A DNA stretch of 23,500 nucleotides. Origin: Oscillospiraceae bacterium. GTDB taxonomy: Bacteria; Bacillota; Clostridia; Oscillospirales; Oscillospiraceae. Shown in pieces: positions 1-6,090 of the stretch; positions within the stretch are counted from its first letter, which is position 1, and every line of letters begins with the position of its first letter. The stretch is taken from the NCBI GenBank assembly GCA_016295615.1, contig JAEDKW010000011.1, positions 1-23,500 on the forward strand, written 5' to 3'. The position numbers and the translations under genes were made by a program. Under the pieces are notes generated by a model. It ran no database searches. It saw only the letters and a program-made list of their open reading frames with translations, and was not told the origin of the DNA.

Positions 1-1
1 A

Positions 2-37
2 GGCGAAGCGGAGCATCCGGATGAATCCAAACAATAA
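2..37 (+). CDS. Possible C-terminal end of an upstream gene (partial)
   Basis: One frame entering from the left edge reads GEAEHPDESKQ and stops at 35-37. It is followed about 40 bases later by a plus-strand hairpin and T-run, as expected for the end of a plus-strand gene lying mostly outside the window. Only eleven residues are visible, so no function can be suggested, and the reading is inferred from the terminator rather than from coding signal. Confidence 0.3.
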   Translation, partial: GEAEHPDESKQ

Positions 38-77
38 ATCAAAGCCAAAACATACTAATCTAAAGGAATCTAAAGGG

Positions 78-111
78 AAAGCACCGAAGCGTTTCCACTT
101 CGGTGCTTTTT
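78..111 (+). terminator. Intrinsic terminator, plus-strand
   Basis: AAAGCACCGAAG (78-89) pairs perfectly with CTTCGGTGCTTT (98-109) around an 8-base loop, and the T-run continues to 111. The T-tract is better on the plus strand, so it most likely ends a gene left of the window. It may also stop the minus-strand TIM-barrel gene that ends at 124. Confidence 0.75.
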
Positions 112-123
112 GTCGGGAACATA

Positions 124-798
124 TCAGGAATGACCGTATCTGTGCCTGTGAGACTGCATGATGTCCTTGAGCAGCTCACCGTTGCTCGGCGGCGTATAAG
201 TAATGGCGTTGGCGCCGGCGTCGATGGTGGCGTTGATGGACTCCTCCGTCGGACCGCCGGTTGCAATGATCGCAATGTCGGGATACTTTTTCCGGATCGC
301 GGCAACGACCTCCGGCGTCTTGGAGGCGGCGGAAACATTGAGGATATCCGCGCCGGCGGCAATACGCTCGTCGATATCCTGCTTGATGGAAACGATGGTG
401 CACACGACCGGAATATCCACATGCTGCTTGATCAGACCGATGACCTCCGGCGGCACGGGCGCGTTGAGCAGCACGCCGTAGCAGCCCTGATTTTCCGCTT
501 CGACCGCCTGCTGCACGCTGCGCTCGCCGCTGGTAAAGCCGCCGCCGACGCCGACAAACACCGGCATATCGGCAACGGTGATGGTTGCATGCACGATACG
601 CGGCTGCGGCGTGAAGGGGTAGACGGCAATGACGCCGTCAGCGTTGATGTTGCAGATGGTGGCGGCGTCGGTGGAAAAAACAAAGGATTTCAGGTTTCGT
701 CCGAAGATGGTGATGCCGCTGCAGCGGTCAATGCACTTCGGAACGTCAAGACGATGATTTCTCAGCTTGCCGTTAAAGGTGGGGATACTGTTTGCCAT
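124..798 (-). CDS. TIM-barrel family protein, function unknown
   Basis: A 224-residue protein. Alternating strand/helix pattern and the segments GCYGVLLNAPVPPEVIGL, AGADILNVSAAS, IAIIATGGPTEESI and AGANAITYTPP look like the second half of a phosphate-binding (beta/alpha)8 barrel, where the ATGGPT loop and the following AGAN segment usually hold a phosphate group. There is no signal peptide or membrane segment, so it is probably cytosolic. The ATG is preceded by AAGGAG at good spacing, which fixes the start. It lies 52 bases downstream of the HD-domain gene on the same strand and may be its co-transcribed partner. The substrate cannot be read from sequence. The fold call is inference from motif appearance; the gene itself is secure. 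Confidence 0.75.
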   Translation of the reverse strand: MANSIPTFNGKLRNHRLDVPKCIDRCSGITIFGRNLKSFVFSTDAATICNINADGVIAVYPFTPQPRIVHATITVADMPVFVGVGGGFTSGERSVQQAVEAENQGCYGVLLNAPVPPEVIGLIKQHVDIPVVCTIVSIKQDIDERIAAGADILNVSAASKTPEVVAAIRKKYPDIAIIATGGPTEESINATIDAGANAITYTPPSNGELLKDIMQSHRHRYGHS

Positions 799-850
799 AA
801 GAATCTCCTTTCAGAACAGGAATAGCGGAAGGGGATCGGAACAGGAACGG

Positions 851-1414
851 TCAGTCGACATGTTCGCTTGCGCGCATGGCAAGAATGGTCATGCCGATGA
901 GCTTGTCAAGCTCCCAGCCGAGCATGGCAGCGCCCTGTTCGATGACGTCACGGGAACAGCCGGCGGCAAATTTTTTATCTTTATATTTCTTTTTGACGGA
1001 CTTGACCTCAAGATCGTCGCAGCTTCTGCTCGGGCGCATGACCGCCACGGCGCCGATCAGACCGGTGAGTTCGTCCGCGGCGAAAAGGACCTTCTCCATC
1101 TCGTGCTGCGGTTCGGGCAGACCGTCGAAATGGATCCCGTAGCCATGGCTGGCGGTCGCGCGGATCAAGCGCTCGTCAAGACCGCGGGAGCGCATGATCT
1201 CCTGACTTTTGATGCAGTGCTCGTCGGGATACAGCTCAAAATCAAGATCGTGCAGGAGTCCGACGATTTCCCAAAAATCGGCTTCGTCGCCATAGCCGAG
1301 CTCGTTGGCATACCAGCGCATCACGTCGCCGACGATATGACCGTGTTTGAGGTGAAATTCGCCCTTGTTGAACTCCTCCAAAAGTTCGATTGCCTGCTGT
1401 TTGTTTAACTCCAT
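851..1414 (-). CDS. HD-domain hydrolase-like protein
   Basis: A 187-residue soluble protein with a metal-dependent HD phosphohydrolase pattern: an early histidine in KHGHIVGDVMRWYA (about residues 23-36), the His-Asp pair in VGLLHDLDFELYPDEHC (H55, D56), and a later aspartate in VLFAADELTGLIGA. HD proteins hydrolyse phosphomonoesters or phosphodiesters, often nucleotides; the substrate here is unknown. The C-terminal part is lysine-rich around KSVKKKYKDKKF and then helical. The gene starts 15 bases after the rhomboid-like gene stops, with an AAGGAGGG Shine-Dalgarno inside that gap, so the two are very likely co-transcribed. HD assignment is confident; cellular role is open. Confidence 0.85.
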   Translation of the reverse strand: MELNKQQAIELLEEFNKGEFHLKHGHIVGDVMRWYANELGYGDEADFWEIVGLLHDLDFELYPDEHCIKSQEIMRSRGLDERLIRATASHGYGIHFDGLPEPQHEMEKVLFAADELTGLIGAVAVMRPSRSCDDLEVKSVKKKYKDKKFAAGCSRDVIEQGAAMLGWELDKLIGMTILAMRASEHVD

Positions 1415-1429
1415 GATGATAAACCCTCC

Positions 1430-2317
1430 TTACGGCTGTTCGTCGGTAAAATGGACGTGCGAGAAAAGATGCTCAGAGCAGAAGCAGCGATAGCCGGCGC
1501 ACTTGGAGCAATAACGGAACTCCAGCTCAGGGTTGCTGACGTCGGTGCGGCCGCAGACGCAGCATTTGCGGTGGAAGCCCTGCGTTTGCTGCGCGGTCTG
1601 CTCCTGACGCTGCTGTGCGCGCACGGTATTGTGGAAATGGGCGGCCTGCTTGCTTTGACGCTGTTCCCGCTTGAGGAAGGAGCAAAGCTCCGGCCAGAAA
1701 AAGATGGCAAAATTCATCAGCGCGATGACCGGAAGAATCGCTCCGGCGATATTTCCCGCGGCAAGATAGGAAAAAATGTCAAACGCGAAAAGGCAGGCGT
1801 CGATGATCGCCAGAATCTTCATGCGAACGGGGATGATGAAAAACAGCAGCACCCGCGTTTCGGGATACAGCACGGCAAAGGCAAAGAACATGGCAAGGTT
1901 GATGTAATACGTGCCGTAAAGGGGAATGGACAGATTGCCGTAAGCCAGGCTCACGATCGCGGTGCCGAGCATGGTCAGGAGCATGCCGCTGACATAATAG
2001 ACCGTGAACTTCGCGGTGCCCCACTGCCGTTCCAGCACGCTGCCGATCCAGTAATAGAAATAGCAGGAGATGAGCAGCGCAAATGTGCCGCCGACATTCG
2101 GAACAAAGATAAAGGAAACGAGCCGCCATATCTGACCGTGCATCAGACCGCTGAGATGAAAGGCAAGGAGACTGTAAACACCCATGCCTGCGGAAGAAAA
2201 GCTGGCCAGAAGATAAACGGCAACGTTGCCGATGACGACATACAACATCAAATTGGGAATGCCAAAATTCGGATGCAGAATGCAAAACCGGTCAATGGCG
2301 CGGTTCAGCTTGTTCAA
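1430..2317 (-). CDS. Rhomboid-like membrane protein lacking the serine motif, with Cys-rich tail
   Basis: The best start is TTG at 2317, giving 295 residues; GGAGG lies eight bases before it, while the open frame upstream is arginine/serine-rich shadow sequence from the neighbouring gene. About six membrane segments span residues 22-210. GQIWRLVSFIFVP and LERQWGTAKFTVYYVSG resemble rhomboid signatures, but the expected GxSG catalytic serine region reads YGTYYINLAM and no clear catalytic histidine is seen, so it is probably proteolytically inactive. The cytoplasmic tail carries C252, C253, C255, C270, C273, C278 and C280 plus H283, H287 and H289, suggesting one or two zinc sites. Rhomboid relatedness is inference from weak motifs; membrane topology and Cys-rich tail are directly visible. 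Confidence 0.8.
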   Translation of the reverse strand: MNKLNRAIDRFCILHPNFGIPNLMLYVVIGNVAVYLLASFSSAGMGVYSLLAFHLSGLMHGQIWRLVSFIFVPNVGGTFALLISCYFYYWIGSVLERQWGTAKFTVYYVSGMLLTMLGTAIVSLAYGNLSIPLYGTYYINLAMFFAFAVLYPETRVLLFFIIPVRMKILAIIDACLFAFDIFSYLAAGNIAGAILPVIALMNFAIFFWPELCSFLKREQRQSKQAAHFHNTVRAQQRQEQTAQQTQGFHRKCCVCGRTDVSNPELEFRYCSKCAGYRCFCSEHLFSHVHFTDEQP

Positions 2318-2347
2318 AGTGTGATCCTCCAAATAATATGATAATTC

Positions 2348-2376
2348 ATTATGACATAGGTTTGGAAAAAAGTCAT
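2348..2376 (-). promoter_or_regulatory. Probable sigma-A promoter of the rhomboid-like/HD/TIM-barrel unit
   Basis: Read on the minus strand: ATGACT (2376-2371), 17-base spacer, CATAAT (2353-2348). It sits about 30 bases upstream of the TTG start in an AT-rich gap. Confidence 0.5.
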
Positions 2377-2431
2377 TAAAAAATTTTGAATTAATCTCGA
2401 TGACAAAACGGAATATACAAAACCTTTGCAA

Positions 2432-2470
2432 AAAATTAAGAAGTCCCCATCTCGGGGACTTCTTAATTTT
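2432..2470 (-). terminator. Terminator of the SPFH/ribbon-helix-helix unit, overlapping the stop codon
   Basis: AAAATTAAGAAGTCCCC (2432-2448) pairs perfectly over 17 bp with 2454-2470 around a 5-base loop. The A/T flanks give T-runs on both strands, so it can work both ways. The stop codon of the ribbon-helix-helix gene (2469-2471) is part of the stem. Confidence 0.85.
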
Positions 2471-2672
2471 ACTCGATATCCAGCTCCGGCGGGAGATCGA
2501 TCTCCTCGCCGACATATTTGCCGTTCTTTTTTCGCTGGCGCACGCACTCGCTGAGCAGGTATTCGATCTGCCCGTTGACGGAGCGGAAGTCATCCTCCGC
2601 CCACGCGGCGAGCGCGGCATAGAGCCTGGGACTCAAGCGCAGGGGAACCTGTTTCTTTTGCTGATCGTTCAT
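2469..2672 (-). CDS. Small Arc/ribbon-helix-helix-type DNA-binding protein
   Basis: A 67-residue protein: MNDQQKKQVPLRLSPRLYAA gives the basic N-terminal strand (QVPLRLS) followed by two helices (RLYAALAAWAEDDF and SVNGQIEYLLSECVRQRKK), the layout of Arc/MetJ-type repressors that bind DNA as dimers through the strand. The acidic C-terminal tail (residues 55-67) is extra. It starts three bases after the SPFH gene stops, with its ribosome-binding site within or near that gene's end, so the two are co-translated. An SPFH gene followed by a small Arc-like gene is an arrangement I recall from many Firmicutes, though its purpose is not known to me. It could autoregulate the unit through the repeats at 3738-3765, which is inference. 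Confidence 0.8.
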   Translation of the reverse strand: MNDQQKKQVPLRLSPRLYAALAAWAEDDFRSVNGQIEYLLSECVRQRKKNGKYVGEEIDLPPELDIE

Positions 2673-2675
2673 GGC

Positions 2676-3719
2676 TTAATAAAGGCTGCCGGAGTTGACG
2701 ACGGGCTGCGCGTCGTGGTTGCCGCAGAGAACGACCAGCAGGTTCGAGACCATCGCGGCCTTGCGCTCCTCATCAAGTGTGACGACCTGGTTTTCGTTCA
2801 GGCGCTCCAGTGCCATCTCGACCATGCCGACCGCACCGTCGACGATCATCTTGCGCGCGTCGATGATGGCGCTGGCCTGCTGACGCTGCAGCATGACGGC
2901 GGCGATCTCCGGCGCGTAGGCAAGATAGGTGATGCGCGCTTCCAAAATCTCAAGACCTGCGTCTGAGACCTTGGACTGGATCTCGTCGCGGATGCGCTGC
3001 GCCACGACCTCGCTCGAGCCGCGCAGGCTGCCTTCATCGGCGACACCGTCTCCGGTGGTGTCGACATTGGGAGCAACGTCATAGGGGTAGATGCGCACGA
3101 TGTTGCGCAGTGCGGCGTCGCACTGGAGGGAGAGGTACTCCTTATAGTTGTCCACGTTGAAAACCGCCTTGGCGGTGTCGGTCACGCGCCACATGACGGC
3201 AATGCCGATCTCAATGGGGTTGCCGAGACAGTCGTTGATCTTTTGCCGGGAGTTGTTGAGCGTCATGATCTTGAGGGAGATCCGCTTGCCGCTGCTCATG
3301 TCGACCTGAGCGGCCTGATTGCCGGCGGCGATGGTCAGAAAACTGCCCTTGCTGCCGCTGTCCACATCGCCGGACTGGTTGAGCTTCGTCTTGGCGGCGG
3401 GGTTGACGGCGGTGCAGAACGGATTGACACAATAAAACCCTTCGCCCTTGAGCGTGCCGACATATTTGCCGAACAGCGTCAGCACCAGCGCCTCCTGCGG
3501 CTTGAGCACCCTCAGACCGCACAGCAGGATCCAGCCGAGCGCCAGATAAAGGATGCAAAACACCATCAGCGCCGAGAGCAGGAAGCGGGCGAACCCGAAC
3601 GCGTACCAACGGAGCTGGACGGTGATGATCACGCCGATCACTGCGGCGACGTAGCCGAGGATCACGCCGAGCAGCACGACCATACCGTTTTTCTTTCCGG
3701 TCAGAATTTTTTCTTCCAT
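2676..3719 (-). CDS. SPFH/band-7 domain membrane protein
   Basis: A 347-residue protein with two hydrophobic helices near the N-terminus (about 14-36 and 43-68), then RVLKPQEALVLTLFGKYVGT, the typical opening of a stomatin/prohibitin/flotillin (SPFH) domain. The SPFH fold runs to about residue 270, including EIGIAVMWRVTDTAKAVFNV and a helical RDEIQSKVSDAGLEILEARI stretch, then a coiled-coil-like AVMLQRQQASAIIDARKMIV segment. Such proteins oligomerise on the inner membrane and organise membrane microdomains or partner enzymes. The ATG has AGGAGG nearby. The gene leads a two-gene unit with the ribbon-helix-helix protein and is divergent from metK. The family call is firm; the cellular partner is unknown. 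Confidence 0.9.
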   Translation of the reverse strand: MEEKILTGKKNGMVVLLGVILGYVAAVIGVIITVQLRWYAFGFARFLLSALMVFCILYLALGWILLCGLRVLKPQEALVLTLFGKYVGTLKGEGFYCVNPFCTAVNPAAKTKLNQSGDVDSGSKGSFLTIAAGNQAAQVDMSSGKRISLKIMTLNNSRQKINDCLGNPIEIGIAVMWRVTDTAKAVFNVDNYKEYLSLQCDAALRNIVRIYPYDVAPNVDTTGDGVADEGSLRGSSEVVAQRIRDEIQSKVSDAGLEILEARITYLAYAPEIAAVMLQRQQASAIIDARKMIVDGAVGMVEMALERLNENQVVTLDEERKAAMVSNLLVVLCGNHDAQPVVNSGSLY

Positions 3720-3737
3720 GGAAAATTCCTCCTATAA

Positions 3738-3777
3738 TTGATATCAAAAAGATATCATATCAATATAAAATTGTCAA
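3738..3777 (-). promoter_or_regulatory. Promoter of the SPFH unit with overlapping inverted repeats
   Basis: On the minus strand TTGACA (3777-3772), 17-base spacer and TATCTT (3754-3749) make a good sigma-A promoter. ATTGATAT (3738-3745) and ATATCAAT (3756-3763) form an inverted repeat, and GATATC occurs at 3740-3745 and again at 3751-3756, both around the -10 and start site. This looks like an operator; the regulator is unknown, and the unit's own ribbon-helix-helix protein is a candidate. Confidence 0.65.
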
Positions 3778-3807
3778 GCAAAGAATGAAAAAAATCCTGC
3801 GCGCCTA

Positions 3808-3835
3808 TTGACAAACAAAACAAATGTGCTACAAT
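3808..3835 (+). promoter_or_regulatory. Sigma-A promoter of metK
   Basis: TTGACA (3808-3813), 16-base spacer, TACAAT (3830-3835). Transcription would begin about 25 bases before the riboswitch. Confidence 0.8.
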
Positions 3836-3865
3836 GCCTTTTAGCAAAATTCCCAAAAGTGAATA

Positions 3866-3961
3866 CTTCATCAAGAGTGGCGGAGGGAACGGCCCGATGA
3901 TACCACGACAACCTGCCGCAAGGCAAGGTGCCAAATCCGACGAACGAATCGAAAGATGAGG
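3866..3961 (+). ncRNA. SAM-I (S-box) riboswitch aptamer
   Basis: The closing stem pairs CTTCATC (3866-3872) with GATGAGG (3955-3961). Within it are the hallmark S-box segments: AAGAGTGGCGGAGGGA, ACGGCCCGATGATACC, CAACC, then GGTGCCAAATCC, and a short final hairpin ending in GAAAGATGAG. S-box aptamers bind S-adenosylmethionine and, with ligand, leave the downstream terminator free to form. It precedes metK, the enzyme that makes SAM, so this is feedback control. The match is by eye but very strong. Confidence 0.95.
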
Positions 3962-3977
3962 AAGAACAAGCAGCTCG

Positions 3978-4007
3978 TACTCTGTCGGTTCGACAGAGTA
4001 TTTTTTT
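3978..4007 (+). terminator. Riboswitch-controlled terminator before metK
   Basis: TACTCTGTCG (3978-3987) pairs perfectly with CGACAGAGTA (3991-4000) around GTT, followed by seven T. It lies 16 bases past the aptamer and is the expression platform; an antiterminator using the 3' side of the closing stem is expected but not modelled here. Confidence 0.92.
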
Positions 4008-4039
4008 GTTTTTCCGCAAAAAGAAAGGAAAGAAAGACT

Positions 4040-5221
4040 ATGGCAAAGCGTTTATTTACCTCCGAATCCGTGACCGAAGGTCATCCCGACAAGATCTGCG
4101 ACCAGATCTCTGACGCCGTGCTCGACGCCATTATGGAAAAGGACCCCAACGGTCGCGTCGCCTGCGAAACGACCGTTACCACCGGGCTCGTGCATGTGAT
4201 GGGCGAGATCACGACCTCCTGCTACGTCGATATTGCAAGGATCGCGCGCGACGTGATCCGCGACATCGGCTATGACCGTGCCAAGTACGGCTTTGACTGC
4301 GACACCTGCGGGATCATCCTCAGCATTGATGAACAGTCCGGCGATATTGCCATGGGCGTTGACAATTCTCTGGAAAACAAGGAAAGCGGCGCCGCCGCAT
4401 TGGACAACGGCGCCGGCGACCAGGGCATGATGTTCGGCTATGCCTGCAGCGAGACGCCGGAGCTGATGCCGCTGCCCATTTCTCTTGCGCAGAAGATGGC
4501 GATGAAGCTCACCGCTGTGCGCAAGGAGGGGAAGGTCGATTACCTCCGTCCCGACGGCAAGACGCAGGTCACCGTCGAGTATGACGAAAACTGGAAGCCC
4601 GTGCGCGTCGACACCGTGGTGCTCTCCACGCAGCATGCGCCCGAGGTGAGCATCGAACAGATCCGCAGCGACATGATCGAGCTGGTGATCAAGCCGACCA
4701 TTCCGGCTGAGCTTCTCGACGCGGATACCAGGTTCTATGTCAATCCGACCGGACGCTTTGTCATCGGCGGTCCGCAGGGCGACTCCGGTCTGACCGGGCG
4801 CAAGATCATCGTGGACACCTACGGCGGCAGCGCGCCGCACGGCGGCGGCGCCTTCTCCGGCAAGGATCCCACCAAGGTCGACCGCTCCGCAGCCTATGCC
4901 GCGCGCTATGTGGCGAAGAATATCGTTGCCGCCGGTCTTGCCGACAGATGCCAGGTCGAGCTTGCCTATGCCATCGGCGTTGCCAGACCCGTCAGCGTGC
5001 TGGTTGAGACGTTCGGCACCGGTAAGGTCAGCGATGAGAAGCTGGAGGAAGCGGTGAGCAGGGTCTTCGACCTGCGACCCACCGCCATCATCCGTGACCT
5101 CGACCTCAGAAAGCCCATCTACCGCAAGCTCGCCGCCTACGGACACATGGGACGCGAGGATCTCGGCGTTGCCTGGGAAAAGACCGACCGCGTGGACGCG
5201 CTCAGGGCGGCGATCGGCTGA
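4040..5221 (+). CDS. metK: S-adenosylmethionine synthetase
   Basis: A 393-residue cytosolic enzyme that makes S-adenosylmethionine from methionine and ATP, normally as a homotetramer with Mg2+ and K+. MAKRLFTSESVTEGHPDKIC is the conserved N-terminus with the ATP-binding histidine; GAGDQGMMFGYA and GGGAFSGKDPTKVDRSAAYA are the two family signature segments, and the length is usual for the family. The start at 4040 follows an AAAGGAAAG Shine-Dalgarno; an in-frame ATG further upstream lies inside the riboswitch region and is rejected. Expression is governed by the SAM-I riboswitch immediately upstream, and a hairpin terminator follows the stop by about 20 bases. It appears monocistronic. Confidence 0.98.
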   Translation: MAKRLFTSESVTEGHPDKICDQISDAVLDAIMEKDPNGRVACETTVTTGLVHVMGEITTSCYVDIARIARDVIRDIGYDRAKYGFDCDTCGIILSIDEQSGDIAMGVDNSLENKESGAAALDNGAGDQGMMFGYACSETPELMPLPISLAQKMAMKLTAVRKEGKVDYLRPDGKTQVTVEYDENWKPVRVDTVVLSTQHAPEVSIEQIRSDMIELVIKPTIPAELLDADTRFYVNPTGRFVIGGPQGDSGLTGRKIIVDTYGGSAPHGGGAFSGKDPTKVDRSAAYAARYVAKNIVAAGLADRCQVELAYAIGVARPVSVLVETFGTGKVSDEKLEEAVSRVFDLRPTAIIRDLDLRKPIYRKLAAYGHMGREDLGVAWEKTDRVDALRAAIG

Positions 5222-5242
5222 AGGGATCTGCAAATATGAAAA

Positions 5243-5279
5243 AGAGACGCAGAAGAAGCCTTCTGCGTCTCTCTTTTTT
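5243..5279 (+). terminator. Shared convergent terminator of metK and rubrerythrin
   Basis: AGAGACGCAGAAG (5243-5255) pairs with CTTCTGCGTCTCT (5260-5272) around a 4-base loop, with T-runs on the plus side (5274-5279) and on the minus side (the AAAA run before 5243). It can terminate both converging genes. Confidence 0.92.
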
Positions 5280-5292
5280 GATTCTGACGGGA

Positions 5293-5832
5293 TCAATAGT
5301 TTTCCTTGCGGATCTCAAAGTAGCTCTGCGGATGTGCGCACACGGGGCAGACGTCGGGAGCTTTGGTGCCGACCACGATGTGACCGCAGTTGCGGCATTC
5401 CCAAATCTGAACGCCGGACTTTTCAAAGACCTGCTGCGTTTCCACATTGTTCAGCAGCGCACGGTAGCGTTCCTCATGGGACTTTTCAATGGCGCCGACC
5501 GCACGGAAACGCTCGGCAAGCGCATGAAAGCCCTCCTCCTCGGCGTCCTGCGCCATTCTTGCATACATATCGGTCCATTCGGCGTTTTCACCCTCTGCTG
5601 CGTGCAGCAGGTTTTCGGCGGTGTCACCCAGTTCGCCGAGCTCCTTGAACCAGAGCTTTGCGTGCTCTTTTTCGTTTTCAGCGGTCTTAAGGAACAGGGC
5701 TGCGATCTGCTCGTAGCCTGCCTTCTTTGCCACGGAGGCGAAGTAGGTGTACTTGTTTCTTGCCTGAGACTCGCCTGCAAAGGCTTCCCAAAGATTCTTT
5801 TCGGTTTTAGTGCCTGCGTACTTGTTTGCCAT
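5293..5832 (-). CDS. Rubrerythrin
   Basis: A 179-residue non-haem diiron peroxidase. It reduces hydrogen peroxide using electrons delivered via its own rubredoxin-like domain, protecting anaerobes from oxygen. The N-terminal ferritin-like bundle has the ligand segments FAGESQARNKYTYFA, ENEKEHAKLW and the second pair around EGFHALAERF and EKSHEERY. The C-terminal rubredoxin-like domain shows CRNCG and CPVCAHP (two CxxC pairs), which bind one iron. The ATG at 5832 has AGGAGG eight bases upstream, while the longer frame reads into the leader. It sits alone between a strong promoter with a Fur/PerR-like operator and a shared terminator. Identification is secure. Confidence 0.95.
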   Translation of the reverse strand: MANKYAGTKTEKNLWEAFAGESQARNKYTYFASVAKKAGYEQIAALFLKTAENEKEHAKLWFKELGELGDTAENLLHAAEGENAEWTDMYARMAQDAEEEGFHALAERFRAVGAIEKSHEERYRALLNNVETQQVFEKSGVQIWECRNCGHIVVGTKAPDVCPVCAHPQSYFEIRKENY

Positions 5833-5857
5833 GTTCTTTTCCTCCTGAATGATATTA

Positions 5858-5887
5858 TTAGGCAGCGCCGCACCCTTCGCGGCACAT
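5858..5887 (-). CDS. Possible 9-residue leader peptide MCREGCGAA
   Basis: Within the rubrerythrin leader, an ATG on the minus strand opens a nine-codon frame ending 25 bases before the rubrerythrin ATG. It overlaps a hairpin (GCCGC with GCGGC). The upstream AAGG is only a couple of bases from the ATG, so translation is doubtful. Two cysteines in a peroxide-response leader are suggestive but may be chance. Confidence 0.15.
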   Translation of the reverse strand: MCREGCGAA

Positions 5888-5956
5888 GCCTTGTTTGCAT
5901 TTGTCCGCTTCGTGACATCCGGACTTTTCCGGCGACCCGCCACGAGGCTTCTTATT

Positions 5957-6010
5957 AGTAATCATTCCTATTACTGCAGGAAGCATACCACATTTTTCCG
6001 AATCTGTAAA
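5957..6010 (-). promoter_or_regulatory. Rubrerythrin promoter with Fur/PerR-like operator
   Basis: On the minus strand TTTACA (6010-6005), 17-base spacer and TATGCT (5987-5982) form a sigma-A promoter. Right at the start site lies AGTAATCATTCCTATTACT (5957-5975), with 6-base perfect arms and a 7-base centre. A repressor there would block initiation, and PerR control of rubrerythrin is established in clostridia. The match to the canonical 7-1-7 PerR box is only partial, so the regulator's identity is inference. Confidence 0.6.
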
Positions 6011-6027
6011 GCTTTTTTTGCGAAAAG

Positions 6028-6054
6028 AAAAAAAGAATTCTCTCGCTCAAGAGC
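6028..6054 (-). terminator. Weak terminator after cysteine desulfidase
   Basis: On the minus strand a short stem (GCTC 6054-6051 with GAGC 6048-6045, or CTCT/AGAG around it) is followed by a T-rich tract (complement of 6028-6034). It is the only terminator-like element in the gap after the gene. Confidence 0.4.
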
Positions 6055-6090
6055 AGTTTTGCCGTTCAGAAAGGGAGCGCAACAGGCAAA

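Noticed and set aside
2318..2620. N-terminal extension of the rhomboid-like protein in the same frame
   Set aside because: It crosses the ribbon-helix-helix gene and its terminator; the TTG at 2317 has a proper ribosome site.
4052..5296. 414-codon minus-strand open frame opposite metK
   Set aside because: Shadow of metK; residue composition is histidine/glycine/valine-rich as expected from antisense GC-rich codons.
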